DNA of 64,000 nt from Streptomyces sp. WMMB303 (GTDB lineage Bacteria > Actinomycetota > Actinomycetes > Streptomycetales > Streptomycetaceae), in NCBI RefSeq assembly GCF_029351045.1, contig NZ_JARKIN010000001.1:6045001-6109000 (forward strand). The letters run 5' to 3'. Numbering within the stretch: the stretch's first letter is position 1; the number at the start of each line of letters is the position of its first letter. The translations under genes were made by a program, and so were the position numbers. Below the pieces are notes generated by a model. That model saw only the letters and a program-made list of their open reading frames with translations. It made no database searches and was not told where the DNA came from. This document shows positions 49,520 through 58,744 of the stretch, one piece after another.

Positions 49520-49533
49520 GTGACAACGGTCAC
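49520..49533. promoter_or_regulatory. Crp-type palindrome upstream of sucC
   Basis: GTGACAACGGTCAC fits GTG-N6-GNCAC, the consensus I recall for streptomycete Crp. It lies 151 bases before the sucC GTG and 63 bases after the VWA gene's stop, so sucCD is the likelier target. Confidence 0.4.
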
Positions 49534-49595
49534 AGCGCACACCAGGAAGGTGTGCGGGGCACCGACCGCCGCCGGGCCCGCACCACCGGGCCGGG

Positions 49596-50801
49596 CTACT
49601 CCGGCACCGGCAGCGGACGCTTCTCGATCGCCGCCGCCATCACCTCCGGGAAGTGGTCCGGCGTACAGGCGAAGGCGGGCGCGCCCATCTCCGCGAGCGC
49701 GGCCGCATGGTCCCGGTCATAGGAGGGCGCGCCCTCGTCGGAGAGGGCGAGGAGGGTGACGAACCGAACACCGGACGCCTGCATCGCGGCGACCCGTTTG
49801 AGCATCTCCTGCCGTATCCCTCCCTCGTACAGATCACTGATCAGTACGACGACCGTCTCCGCGGGGCGGCTGATCCGGGACTGGCAGTAGGCCAGCGCCC
49901 GGTTGATGTCGGTGCCCCCGCCCAACTGGGTGCCGAAGAGCACGTCGACCGGGTCGTCGAGAGCTTCGGTCAGATCCACCACGCTGGTGTCGAAGACGAC
50001 GAGCCGGGTGTCGAGCGTCCGCATCGACGCCAACACCGCGCCGAACACGGAGGCGTAGACGACGGAGGACGCCATCGAACCGGACTGGTCGATGCAGAGG
50101 ATGACGTCCTTCTTGACGGACTGCGCCGCCCGCCCGTACCCGACCAGCCGCTCGGGGACGACCGTCCCGTACTCGGGCAGATAGTTCTTCAGGTTGGCGC
50201 GGATGGTGCGGTTCCAGTCGATGTCCCGGTGCCGGGGGCGGTTGATCTTCGCGGAGCGGTCGAGCGCACCGGTGAGGGTCGAGCGGGTGCGGGCGGCGAG
50301 CCGCTTCTCCAGCTCCGCGACCACCTTGCGCACGACCGCGCGCGCCGTCTCCCGGCTGGTCTCCGGCATCGCCTTGTTCAACGACAGCAGGGTGCCCACC
50401 AAATGCACGTCCGGTTCGATCGCCTCCAGCATCTCCGGCTCCAGCAGCAGCGCGGACAGCCCGAGCCGGTCGATCGCGTCGCGCTGCATCACCTGCACGA
50501 CGGAGCTGGGGAAGTAGGTGCGGATATCGCCCAGCCAGCGCGAGATCCGCGGAGCTGAGGCACCGAGCCCGCCCGAGGTCCCGGCACCGCTGCCGCCGCC
50601 GGCCGGACCGCTGCCGCCCGCTCCGCCGTAGACCGCCTCCAGGGCCCCGTCCATCCCGCTGTCGGTGGCGCCCAGCGCGCAGCCGGTGCCGTCCGCCGCG
50701 CCACCTCCCAGCACCAGCCGCCAGCGCCGCAGCCGCTCGTCCGGCGCGCCCCCGGTGAGCCGCTCCCCGCCGCACTCCGCTGCCTCTTCGCAGACCGTCA
50801 T
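49596..50801 (-). CDS. VWA domain protein of a MoxR-type cassette
   Basis: A 401-residue cytoplasmic protein. A variable Gly-rich segment (about 35-85) precedes a helical region, RISRWLGDIRTYFPSSVVQVMQRDAIDRLG. The C-terminal von Willebrand A domain (from about residue 210) has an intact metal-ion-dependent adhesion site: DQSGSMASS near residue 220, the Thr in GGGTDINRA, and the Asp in LISDLYEGG. MoxR AAA+ ATPases commonly act with such VWA partners (RavA-ViaA, NorQ-NorD). The start ATG overlaps the DUF5682 stop (ATGA). It is the last of three coupled genes. Confidence 0.88.
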   Translation of the reverse strand: MTVCEEAAECGGERLTGGAPDERLRRWRLVLGGGAADGTGCALGATDSGMDGALEAVYGGAGGSGPAGGGSGAGTSGGLGASAPRISRWLGDIRTYFPSSVVQVMQRDAIDRLGLSALLLEPEMLEAIEPDVHLVGTLLSLNKAMPETSRETARAVVRKVVAELEKRLAARTRSTLTGALDRSAKINRPRHRDIDWNRTIRANLKNYLPEYGTVVPERLVGYGRAAQSVKKDVILCIDQSGSMASSVVYASVFGAVLASMRTLDTRLVVFDTSVVDLTEALDDPVDVLFGTQLGGGTDINRALAYCQSRISRPAETVVVLISDLYEGGIRQEMLKRVAAMQASGVRFVTLLALSDEGAPSYDRDHAAALAEMGAPAFACTPDHFPEVMAAAIEKRPLPVPE

Positions 50802-53245
50802 ACCCGCGCCCCCTCCCGCTCGTGACTCCCGTCCGCCGCGCCGCCGCCGTCCCCGGCGGATTCGGTGCCGAGCAGCAGCCGCACCGTCTCCAGCACGGAC
50901 TCGGCCCGCCCCGCCTCCAGCCCGGCACCGAATCCGGGCAACCCCTCGCGCTCGTCGCTCCCCCGGCGGCCCTCTCCCGCGGGACCGCGGCGCACCAGTT
51001 CGCCGAGCGTGCGCCGTACTCCCGCCTCGTACTCGGCGAACGTCCGCCGCAGCAGCGGCAGCACATCCGTGAACGCGTCCGCCGGAACGCCCGTCAGCCA
51101 GCGGTCCACGAGTGCCAGCAGCCGTTCGTCGTGGACCAGCAGCATCCCGCCGCCCGCGAGGAACCCCTCGATCCACGCCGCGGCCTCCGCCGGAGGCGTC
51201 CCCGGTGACAGCGCCAGACTCACCAGCCGTTCCGCCTCGGCGTCCGCCAACTGGCCGTCGTCCAGCAGCAGCCGCGCACAGCGGCCCCGCAGCAGGCCGG
51301 GCACCCGGTCCCGGCCTGCGAGGGTGCGCAGCACCGCCCGCCACCGGTCCAGCAGGTTCCCGGTCGCCCCGCCCTCGGTCTCCGGCGCCGCCGCCGCGCC
51401 GTCGCCGGCCGGTCGGTCGCGGGCGAGCAGGTTCACCGCCTGGTGCGCGGCATCGAGATGGCCGCGCATCTCGCGGGCGCCCTCGCTGTCCAGCCCCGCG
51501 CAGGCGGGCGGCAGGCCGACCCGGACACGCTCGGCCATCCCCTCGGCGACCTCTGCCAGCGCTCCCGCGTCGGTGCCCCGCACATCGCCGTAGCGCAGCG
51601 TGCGCACCAGCGCCGGAAGGGCCCGCGCCAGGTGGCCGACGTCGGACTCCAGCGCGGCCCGGTCGGCCAGCACCCGCATCACCACCGGAAGCGCGTCCGG
51701 AAGCCGGGCCAGCAGGCACAGTTCGGCCAGCGCGGTGACCTCGGCCAGCGCGGTGCCGGGTTCGACGGCCCGGGACCGTGCCTTGGCGGTGGCCGCCTCG
51801 CGCACGGTCGTGCCCCAGATCCCCGCCTCGGCCACCCGCACGGACAGCTCCGGCTCCCAGCACAGCCGCCAGCTCTCCCGGAAGGTGCCGGTACTGCCGC
51901 TCCGGGAGCGGACGGGCTCGCCCCAGTCGATGCCCAGCAGCCGGAGCCGGTGCAGCAGCCGGCTGCGTGCCGCGTCGGTCTCCTTGCGCAGATCCAGGTC
52001 GAGGTCGCGCGCGGCGGCGGACGGCTTGAGCCGCACCGCGCGCCGGCAGCGGGCGAGGTCGCGTTGGAGGGGGACGGCCGGACCTCCCTCGGGCACCTCT
52101 CCCAGCACGTCACCGACCGCGAGCCGGTCCCGGATCAGCTCCAGCGGCACGTCGGAGCCCTCGCACAGCACGGACCGCACCGCGTCCGTCGTCTCCGTCA
52201 GCCCGGCCAGCGGGCGTCCGCGCAGCGTGGCCAACGTCCCGGCGAGCCGTACGGCCTCGATGAGGTGCGCCGAGGAGACCTGGTGGTCCTGCTCCCGCAA
52301 CAGCCCGGCCACTTCGGTCATCCAGCGCTCCACCGGCCGGTCCGGCGCGGTGAAGAGGTGGCGATACCACCCGGGCGAGGCGATGCCCGCGCCGTATCCG
52401 GACCGGCGGGCCAGCCGCCGGTGCGTCCAGGGCACCCAGGTGACCTCGGCCTTCACCTTGGGCAGTCCCTTCAGGGCGCGCCGGTCCGCGGTGACCGTGA
52501 CGGCCTCGGTGAGCGCCGGTACGTGCCAGGCGCCGCAGACCACGGCGGTGGCCGCGTCCCCGAACTCCTTTCGGGCCTCGCGCAGCCGCAGCCGCATGTG
52601 CGCCTCCCGAAGGAGGTCCCGCTGGTGGCCGCCCGCGCCGTGCACCGCCCGCAGTTCGGCCATCGCCTCGCCGAGCGCCGCGAACGGCTCGTACGGGTCG
52701 GCGCCGGGAGCCGCGCCGCGCCGGTGCTCGACGGCGTCCTCCCACCAGCGCTCCGGGTCGTCGTACCCGGCCGCCTCGGCGAGCGCCGCCAGCGGGTCGA
52801 GCCGGACGCCGCTCCCGCCCTCGGGTGCTTCATCGGTGTCGGTGTCCCCGGCGGCACCACCCCCGTCGGTGCCGCCGGGGACCGTCTCCTGCTCGCCCTC
52901 GCTCAGGGCGAGCGTGTGGGCGGCGGGCAGGTCGATGAAGCGGACCGGGGCCCCGCGCCGCACGGCCCAGCGGATCGCCACCCATTCCGGTGAGAACTCC
53001 GCCAGCGGCCAGAAGGCGGCCCGGCCCGGCTCGTCCACGGCATGGGCCAGCAGTGCCACCGGCGGGACCATGCCGTCGTCCCCCGCCGCTGCGGCCACCG
53101 CGTCGGCCTCGGGAGGGCCCTCGATCAGGACGACGCCCGGCTCGTACGCCTCCAGCACGGCACCGACCGCCCGGGCCGAACCGGGGCCGTGGTGCCGGAC
53201 CCCCAGCAGCAGCGGACCTGCCGCGCCTTCTGCGACAGCCGTCAT
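50798..53245 (-). CDS. DUF5682 family protein (possible ChaN/TraB/erythromycin-esterase-like fold)
   Basis: An 815-residue cytoplasmic protein. The N-terminal domain carries GVRHHGPGSARAV near residue 16, VVLIEGPPEAD near residue 40 and VVCGAWHVPAL near residue 240. These His- and Glu-containing motifs recall the ChaN/TraB/EreA superfamily, so an enzymatic pocket is likely, though the reaction is unknown. The middle and C-terminal parts are helical and Leu/Ala/Arg-rich, repeat-like, with a disordered break near 580. Both ends overlap neighbours by ATGA (AAA+ gene upstream, VWA downstream), so the three proteins are made in fixed proportion. Confidence 0.82.
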   Translation of the reverse strand: MTAVAEGAAGPLLLGVRHHGPGSARAVGAVLEAYEPGVVLIEGPPEADAVAAAAGDDGMVPPVALLAHAVDEPGRAAFWPLAEFSPEWVAIRWAVRRGAPVRFIDLPAAHTLALSEGEQETVPGGTDGGGAAGDTDTDEAPEGGSGVRLDPLAALAEAAGYDDPERWWEDAVEHRRGAAPGADPYEPFAALGEAMAELRAVHGAGGHQRDLLREAHMRLRLREARKEFGDAATAVVCGAWHVPALTEAVTVTADRRALKGLPKVKAEVTWVPWTHRRLARRSGYGAGIASPGWYRHLFTAPDRPVERWMTEVAGLLREQDHQVSSAHLIEAVRLAGTLATLRGRPLAGLTETTDAVRSVLCEGSDVPLELIRDRLAVGDVLGEVPEGGPAVPLQRDLARCRRAVRLKPSAAARDLDLDLRKETDAARSRLLHRLRLLGIDWGEPVRSRSGSTGTFRESWRLCWEPELSVRVAEAGIWGTTVREAATAKARSRAVEPGTALAEVTALAELCLLARLPDALPVVMRVLADRAALESDVGHLARALPALVRTLRYGDVRGTDAGALAEVAEGMAERVRVGLPPACAGLDSEGAREMRGHLDAAHQAVNLLARDRPAGDGAAAAPETEGGATGNLLDRWRAVLRTLAGRDRVPGLLRGRCARLLLDDGQLADAEAERLVSLALSPGTPPAEAAAWIEGFLAGGGMLLVHDERLLALVDRWLTGVPADAFTDVLPLLRRTFAEYEAGVRRTLGELVRRGPAGEGRRGSDEREGLPGFGAGLEAGRAESVLETVRLLLGTESAGDGGGAADGSHEREGARV

Positions 53246-54393
53246 GCGGACACCTCTCGGCAGGCCCGGTAGAAGTCCTTCCAGCCGTCCCGCTCGCGGA
53301 CGACGGCCTCGAGGTACTCCTGCCACACCACCTGGTCGGCGGACGGGTCGCGGACCACGGCACCGAGGATGCCGGCGGCCACGTCCCCCGCGCGCAGCAC
53401 TCCGTCCCCGAAGTGCGCCGCCAGCGCGAGCCCGCCCGTCACGACCGAGATGGCCTCGGCCGTGGAGAGCGTCCCGGAGGGGGACTTGAGCTTCGTACGG
53501 CCGTCACCGGTGACTCCCTCGCGCAGCTCGCGGAAGACGGTGACCACCCGGCGGATCTCGTCGAACCCCTCGGGCGCGGGCGGCAGGTCGAGGGAGCGGC
53601 CGAGCTGGCCCACCCGGCGCGCCACGATGTCCACCTCCGCCTCGGCGGTCTCCGGCAGCGGCAGCACCACGGTGTTGAAGCGGCGGCGCAGCGCGCTGGA
53701 CAACTCGTTGACGCCACGGTCCCGGTCGTTGGCCGTCGCGATCAGATTGAACCCGCCGACCGCCTGCACCTCTTCGCCCAGTTCGGGAATGGGCAGGGTC
53801 TTCTCCGAGAGCACGGTGATCAGCGTGTCCTGCACATCGGCGGGGATCCGGGTCAGCTCCTCGACCCGTGCCGTCATGCCCTCGGCCATGGCGCGCATCA
53901 CCGGACTCGGCACCAGAGCCTCGCCGCTGGGCCCCTGGGCGAGCAGTTGCGCGTAGTTCCACCCGTAGCGGATCGCCTCCTCCGCGGTGCCCGCCGTGCC
54001 CTGGACCAGCAGCGTCGAGTCGCCGCTGACGGCCGCCGCCAGATGCTCCGACACCCACGTCTTGGCCGTGCCGGGCACGCCGAGCAGGAGCAGTGCGCGG
54101 TCCGTGGCCAGGGTGCTGACCGCGACCTCCACGATGCGGCGCGGGCCGATGTACTTGGGGGTGATGACGGTGCCGCCGGGGAGCTCGCCGCCGAGCAGAT
54201 AGGTGGCCACGGCCCACGGGGACAGCCGCCAGCGGGCGGGCCGCGGGCGGTCGTCGGCCGCGGCGAGGGCCGCCAGCTCCTCGGCGAAGGCCGTCTCGGC
54301 GTGCGGCCGCAGCGCTGCGGCGGGAGCGGCCGGGCCGGAGGCCGGCTCTCCCGCGGACTCGGCAGCCGGATCCGTGACAAGGCTCTCGGTCAC
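53242..54393 (-). CDS. MoxR-type AAA+ ATPase
   Basis: A 383-residue AAA+ ATPase. After a disordered N-terminus of about 55 residues come Walker A GVPGTAKTW near residue 100, a Walker B-like ARVEELTRIP near residue 170, and the sensor/arginine-finger region TANDRDRGVNELSSALRRRFN near residue 215, which ends with an Arg-rich finger. A C-terminal lid follows. MoxR-type ATPases remodel or load metal into VWA-associated targets. Start GTG 54393 has GAGGGGGA upstream. It heads the leftward operon of the cassette, facing the SWIM gene across a 186-base divergent promoter. Confidence 0.9.
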   Translation of the reverse strand: MTESLVTDPAAESAGEPASGPAAPAAALRPHAETAFAEELAALAAADDRPRPARWRLSPWAVATYLLGGELPGGTVITPKYIGPRRIVEVAVSTLATDRALLLLGVPGTAKTWVSEHLAAAVSGDSTLLVQGTAGTAEEAIRYGWNYAQLLAQGPSGEALVPSPVMRAMAEGMTARVEELTRIPADVQDTLITVLSEKTLPIPELGEEVQAVGGFNLIATANDRDRGVNELSSALRRRFNTVVLPLPETAEAEVDIVARRVGQLGRSLDLPPAPEGFDEIRRVVTVFRELREGVTGDGRTKLKSPSGTLSTAEAISVVTGGLALAAHFGDGVLRAGDVAAGILGAVVRDPSADQVVWQEYLEAVVRERDGWKDFYRACREVSA

Positions 54394-54579
54394 AATTCCC
54401 CCTCGGAGCAGACCGGTTCTGGAAAAAGACAAGGGGATGGCCAAGGAAGGGAACCCCCGCGCCGCAGCGCCTCGGCCGATCCGTGAACCACTCTGCACCC
54501 CGGCACTGACAATCGCTCTGACCTGCACTTCCGCCTGGTCGACGGGGGGTTGTCAGTGGCGCCGCCTACCGTCTTCGGC

Positions 54580-56046
54580 ATGGGTGGACAGGCGGTCCGC
54601 TGGACGGCGGAGCAGGTAATGGCGCTGGCGCCTGACGATGCGTCACGTCGCGCGGGGAACAAACTCGCCCCACCCGGGCCGTGGACGGAGGCCGGGTGGG
54701 GCGACGGCGCGGTCTGGGGGCAGTGCAAGGGCAGTGGAAGCAAGCCGTACCAGACGGTGGTGGATCTCGACGGCGGCCAGGGGCCCGGATACCGGTGCTC
54801 CTGCCCCAGCAGGAAGTTCCCGTGCAAGCACGCGCTCGGTCTGCTCCTGCTGTGGGCGGGCGGCGAGACGACGGTCGCGGAGGGGGGCGGGCCACCGGAG
54901 TGGGCCGACGGCTGGCTCGGCGACCGCAGGCGACGTGCGGAGCGGAAGGCGGGACGTGCTCCGGCCGGTGCGCCGGACGGGGCGGAGGCCGAACCGGCGG
55001 CAGGCACCGGGCAGGGCGCGGACGACGAGGCGCGGGCGGAGGCCGCGCACCGCCGTGCGGCACAGCGCGCCGAGCGGATCACGGCCGGTGCCCAGGAGCT
55101 GGAGCAGCGGCTGGCAGACCTGCTGCGCGGCGGACTGGCGGGCGCGGAGCAGCGGGGGTACGCGCCGTGGGAGGAGATGGCGGCCCGCATGGTCGACGCC
55201 CAGGCTCCGGGCCTGGCGGCCCGGATACGCGAACTGGGTGCGATACCCGGTTCCGGCGAGGGGTGGCCGGGTCGGCTGCTGGCCGAGTGTGCGCTGCTCC
55301 ATCTGCTGGTCGGCGGCTGGCGGCGGGCTGCGGAGCTGCCCGCGCCGCTGGCCGACACCGTCCGCACCCGGGTGGGTCTGACCCTGGAGGCTGCCGACCT
55401 GCTGGCGGAGAAGCAGGCGCGGGTCCGGGACGAGTGGCTGGTCCTGGCCCAGCGGGACGCCGAAGAGGGCCGCCTGACGGTCCGCCGCGTGTGGCTGTAC
55501 GGCCGGACGGTGGAACGGCATGCCCTGTTGCTCTCCTACGGCGCGGGCGGCCGCGCTCCGGAGCTGGCGCTGCCGGTGGGCTCGGTGTTGGACGCGGAAC
55601 TGGCCTACTACCCGGGCTCCGGTTCGCTGCGGGCCGCTCTCGGTCAGCGGTACGGCGCGCCGTTGCCGGGCTTCCAGCCCCCCGGCGCCGGCGTCCGGGA
55701 GGCGCTGGAGGACTACGCGGGGACACTCCGGGAGGATCCGTGGGCGGAGAGCCGGCCGTGTGTGCTGGAGGGTGTGCTGCCGGTGCCGCCCTCCGCCACC
55801 GAAACGGCGGACGGCACGGCGGGGTCGGGCCAGAGCGGCCGTGCCGGTCAGGGCGCCGCCGGTTGGCAACTTGCGGCGATGGACGAGGAGTCCGCGCTGC
55901 CGGTGGCGCCGGGCACCGGTGCGGCGGCCCTGTGGAGACTGCTCGCACTCTCCGCGGAGGGTCCGGTCACGGTCTTCGGCGAGTGCGGCCACCGCGGCTT
56001 CGCCCCGCACACGGCCTGGCACGAGGGCCGGGCCGTTCCGCTGTGA
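54580..56046 (+). CDS. SWIM zinc-finger protein
   Basis: A 488-residue protein. The SWIM motif is complete: Cys73, Cys75, Cys82 and His84 in YRCSCPSRKFPCKHALG, a zinc-binding element used for nucleic-acid or protein contacts. The rest has an acidic, Ala/Glu-rich helical segment (110-185), Leu-rich repeats, then a C-terminal beta-type domain. The start ATG 54580 is chosen; TTG 54550 and GTG 54556 are possible. It is the first gene of the rightward arm of the MoxR cassette, and its stop overlaps a small ORF that leads to the DUF5691 gene. Confidence 0.87.
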   Translation: MGGQAVRWTAEQVMALAPDDASRRAGNKLAPPGPWTEAGWGDGAVWGQCKGSGSKPYQTVVDLDGGQGPGYRCSCPSRKFPCKHALGLLLLWAGGETTVAEGGGPPEWADGWLGDRRRRAERKAGRAPAGAPDGAEAEPAAGTGQGADDEARAEAAHRRAAQRAERITAGAQELEQRLADLLRGGLAGAEQRGYAPWEEMAARMVDAQAPGLAARIRELGAIPGSGEGWPGRLLAECALLHLLVGGWRRAAELPAPLADTVRTRVGLTLEAADLLAEKQARVRDEWLVLAQRDAEEGRLTVRRVWLYGRTVERHALLLSYGAGGRAPELALPVGSVLDAELAYYPGSGSLRAALGQRYGAPLPGFQPPGAGVREALEDYAGTLREDPWAESRPCVLEGVLPVPPSATETADGTAGSGQSGRAGQGAAGWQLAAMDEESALPVAPGTGAAALWRLLALSAEGPVTVFGECGHRGFAPHTAWHEGRAVPL

Positions 56047-56294
56047 CGGAGGGGGAGCCGGACATCGGCCGGGACGACGCGGGAACCGTCCCCACCGGGG
56101 CGGAGCGGAACCGCGCGGTCGGGGTGGACCAGGGCGCACCCCGCCGGGACGGAGCGGGGCCGCCCGGTGAGAGCGGAGCAGGACCGCGGGGGACGGCGGA
56201 GAAGAGGACGCCCGATCGGGGCGGGCGGCGAACAGACAGGCGGACGGGCGGAAGGCGCCACGAGCGGCAGGCGCGACGGGAGGGTCGGACATGA
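56043..56294 (+). CDS. Small Arg/Gly-rich ORF between the SWIM and DUF5691 genes
   Basis: An 83-residue ORF with no recognisable domain, rich in Arg, Gly and Glu, like a disordered linker. Its GTG overlaps the SWIM stop (GTGA) and its stop overlaps the DUF5691 ATG (ATGA), so it fills the 244-base gap with exact coupling at both ends. This may be a real small gene, a relict linker left after an in-frame fusion was broken, or chance in GC-rich DNA. Low confidence. Confidence 0.35.
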   Translation: MTEGEPDIGRDDAGTVPTGAERNRAVGVDQGAPRRDGAGPPGESGAGPRGTAEKRTPDRGGRRTDRRTGGRRHERQARREGRT

Positions 56295-58060
56295 CGGTCG
56301 GCACGGGGACGGGACGGCACCCCCGCGAGGCGCAGCCGTCGAATGACGGCACCGGCGGACAGCAGCAGGACCGGGGGAACCGGGAGGCCCGGGGGAACCG
56401 GGAGGCCCGGGGGAACGGGGAGGCCCGGGCAGACCAGGCGACGCCGGAGAGCCGGGAGGAGCGGGGGAACGGGGAGGAGCGGCAGGACTGGGGGGAGTTG
56501 GTGGCCGCGGCGCTGCTGGGAGCCGAGCGGCGGCGGCCGCCGGGTGGGAGCGTGACGGCGCTGCTGGACGCCGCGGCCACCGGGACAGTCCGCCGCCGGG
56601 CAGGTGTACGTCCCGCGGTCCCGGGACAGCGGCCCGGCCCCGCACCGGCCGACGAGCGGCCACCGCTGCCCGGCGCGGCCGAGCGGCGGCTGGCGGCGCT
56701 GCTCGCGGGTCGGGCACCGGGCGGAGCGGGGTCGGCGTCCGGGCGGCGCGGTGCGGGTCCGGATCTGGGCGAGCTGTTGCCGCAGTGGCTGACGGAAGCG
56801 AACGCCCATGGCTATCGGGCGCCGGCCGCTCTGCTGCCCGCCCTGCTGGACGCGGCACGGGCCCGTACCGACCTGCGGGCCGAGACACTGGCGTTCGCAG
56901 GTCCGCGTGCCCTGTGGCTGGCCCGGTACAACGCGGACTGGAAGTTCGTGCTGCGCGACGGTGTCCGCCGCCGGGCGCCGGACGGCCGACCGGACGAGAC
57001 CGAGCGGGTCTGGCAGGAGGGCCTGTTCGCCGAGCGGGTCGCGCTGCTCACGGCGGTGCGTCGGCGCGATCCGGAGGCCGCGACGACGCTGCTCGCCGCC
57101 ACCTGGCAGACGGAGCGGGCCGAGGACCGGCTGATGTTCCTGGACTCGCTGCGCGAGGGCCTCCGCTCCTCCGACGAGCCCTGTCTGGAGCGCGCGTTGA
57201 CCGATCGCAGCCGCACGGTGCGGGCGACGGCGGCCGAGTTGCTGACGGCGCTGCCCGGCTCGGCGCTGGCCGCCCGGATGGCGGACCGCGCCCGCGGCTG
57301 CGTGGCCCCGGACTCGACGGGCGGCAGCGGCATCGCGGTGACGGCACCGAGCACGTGCGACGCGGCCATGCAGCGCGACGGGATCGTGCCCAAGCCCCCG
57401 TCGGGCCGGGGTGAACGGGCCTGGTGGCTGTGCCAACTGGTGGAGGCGGCCCCGCTGGAGGTGTGGGGGGAGCGGTTGGGCGGGGCGACTCCGGCCGAGA
57501 TCGTCGCGCTGCCGGTCGCCGACGGGTGGCGGGACGATCTGCATGCGGCGTGGTGCGGTGCCGCCGTGCGGCAACGGAACGCCCCGTGGGCGCGTGCGCT
57601 CATCGGGAAGCCGACCGAGCCGTTCGCCGAAGGGCCCGGTGATCCGGCCAAACTGCTGGCGGTGCTGCCGGAGGAGGAGCGCGGTGCGTGGGCCGCGCGG
57701 TTCGTGGCGGCGCACGGGCTGTCGGAAGCCTTCCGGGTACTGGGAATGTGCGGGGTGCCGTGGCCGCTGCCGCTGGGGCGGGCGGTGGTCGACGCGCTGG
57801 AGATCGCCCGGGACGCGGGCAGCTATCCGTGGAGCTTCAGCGGAGTGATGGGGCTGGCCGAGCGCTGTCTCGACCCGTCGGACACCGAGCGGCTCGCACC
57901 GCTCGCCGCGGTGCCCGACGAGAAGGAAGGGGAGTCCCCGGGTGCGGGTGCGTACTGGGCGGAGTCATTCCAGCGGCTGCTGGCCACCCTGCGGTTGCGC
58001 GCCGTGATGCTCACGGAACTCCGGAACGAGGTGCCGGACCGGGAGGCGGAAGTGTCCTGA
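56291..58060 (+). CDS. DUF5691 family protein
   Basis: A 589-residue cytoplasmic protein. Residues 1-60 are a disordered GNREAR-repeat tail encoded by an 18-bp repeat. The conserved part starts at WGELVAAALLGAERRRPP and is helical, with HEAT-like segments such as DRSRTVRATAAELLTALPGSALAARM. It also contains ERAWWLCQLVEAAPLEVW and the late VMGLAERCLDPSDTERL. This fits DUF5691, found beside SWIM proteins; a scaffold or adaptor role is a guess. Its ATG overlaps the small ORF's stop. It closes the rightward arm of the cassette. Confidence 0.8.
   Translation: MTVGTGTGRHPREAQPSNDGTGGQQQDRGNREARGNREARGNGEARADQATPESREERGNGEERQDWGELVAAALLGAERRRPPGGSVTALLDAAATGTVRRRAGVRPAVPGQRPGPAPADERPPLPGAAERRLAALLAGRAPGGAGSASGRRGAGPDLGELLPQWLTEANAHGYRAPAALLPALLDAARARTDLRAETLAFAGPRALWLARYNADWKFVLRDGVRRRAPDGRPDETERVWQEGLFAERVALLTAVRRRDPEAATTLLAATWQTERAEDRLMFLDSLREGLRSSDEPCLERALTDRSRTVRATAAELLTALPGSALAARMADRARGCVAPDSTGGSGIAVTAPSTCDAAMQRDGIVPKPPSGRGERAWWLCQLVEAAPLEVWGERLGGATPAEIVALPVADGWRDDLHAAWCGAAVRQRNAPWARALIGKPTEPFAEGPGDPAKLLAVLPEEERGAWAARFVAAHGLSEAFRVLGMCGVPWPLPLGRAVVDALEIARDAGSYPWSFSGVMGLAERCLDPSDTERLAPLAAVPDEKEGESPGAGAYWAESFQRLLATLRLRAVMLTELRNEVPDREAEVS
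56372..56425 (+). repeat. 18-bp in-frame tandem repeat, three copies
   Basis: Copies at 56372, 56390 and 56408 (the last with one change) encode the GNREAR/GNGEAR hexapeptide repeats of the DUF5691 protein tail. Confidence 0.88.
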
Positions 58061-58330
58061 CCGACCGGCCGGCGCTGTGCCGCAGAGATCCGCCGGGTTG
58101 GTCGCGGCGGTCGGCCGGGGCCCGGGATTCGCCGCCGCGGCTTCCGCAGCCCGCCGACTCCGAGGCCGGTCTCCCGTGAGTCCGGCGGCTCCAGAGGCCG
58201 GCGCCCGGGCGGTCGGGCAGTCTCGGCGGGCCCGGCGGTCCCGGGGCCGGCGGTGCGGGGCCGAAGCGTCGGCCCCGGGCCGCCGGGGGCGTCGCCTCGG
58301 GCGGACGGCGGACGGCGGACGGCTGTGGTC

Positions 58331-58741
58331 TCAGGCCGCGACCGGGCCCACGTGGGTGCGGATCCAGTCGACGACCTCGGTGGTGGTGGCGCCCGGAGTG
58401 AAGATCTCGGCGACGCCCTGCTCCTTGAGCAGCGGGATGTCGTCCTCGGGGATGATGCCGCCGCCGAACACCATGATGTCGGTGGCGTCCCGCTCGCGCA
58501 GCAGCTCCAGCACCCGGGCGAAGAGCGTGTTGTGCGCACCGGAGAGGACGGAGAGCCCGATGGCGTTCGCATCCTCCTGGATGGCGGTGTCCACGACCTG
58601 CTCCGGCGTCTGGTGCAGCCCGGTGTAGATGACCTCCATACCGGCGTCGCGCAGGGCCCGTGCGATGACCTTGGCACCGCGGTCATGGCCGTCGAGCCCC
58701 GGCTTGGCGACCACCACGCGGATCGGACCCGTCACATCCAT
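58331..58741 (-). CDS. icmB: Isobutyryl-CoA mutase small, cobalamin-binding subunit
   Basis: A 136-residue coenzyme B12-binding domain protein, the small subunit of an acyl-CoA mutase. The lower-axial-ligand motif LDGHDRGAK is near residue 15 (Asp-x-His-x-x-Gly), followed by SVLSGAHN near residue 67 and VFGGGIIPEDD near residue 94. Length and stand-alone form match IcmB of streptomycetes, which rearranges isobutyryl-CoA and n-butyryl-CoA with a separate large subunit. No large subunit lies in the window, so assignment over a methylmalonyl-CoA partner rests on length. ATG 58741 has GGGAGG upstream. Confidence 0.88.
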   Translation of the reverse strand: MDVTGPIRVVVAKPGLDGHDRGAKVIARALRDAGMEVIYTGLHQTPEQVVDTAIQEDANAIGLSVLSGAHNTLFARVLELLRERDATDIMVFGGGIIPEDDIPLLKEQGVAEIFTPGATTTEVVDWIRTHVGPVAA

Positions 58742-58744
58742 CAC

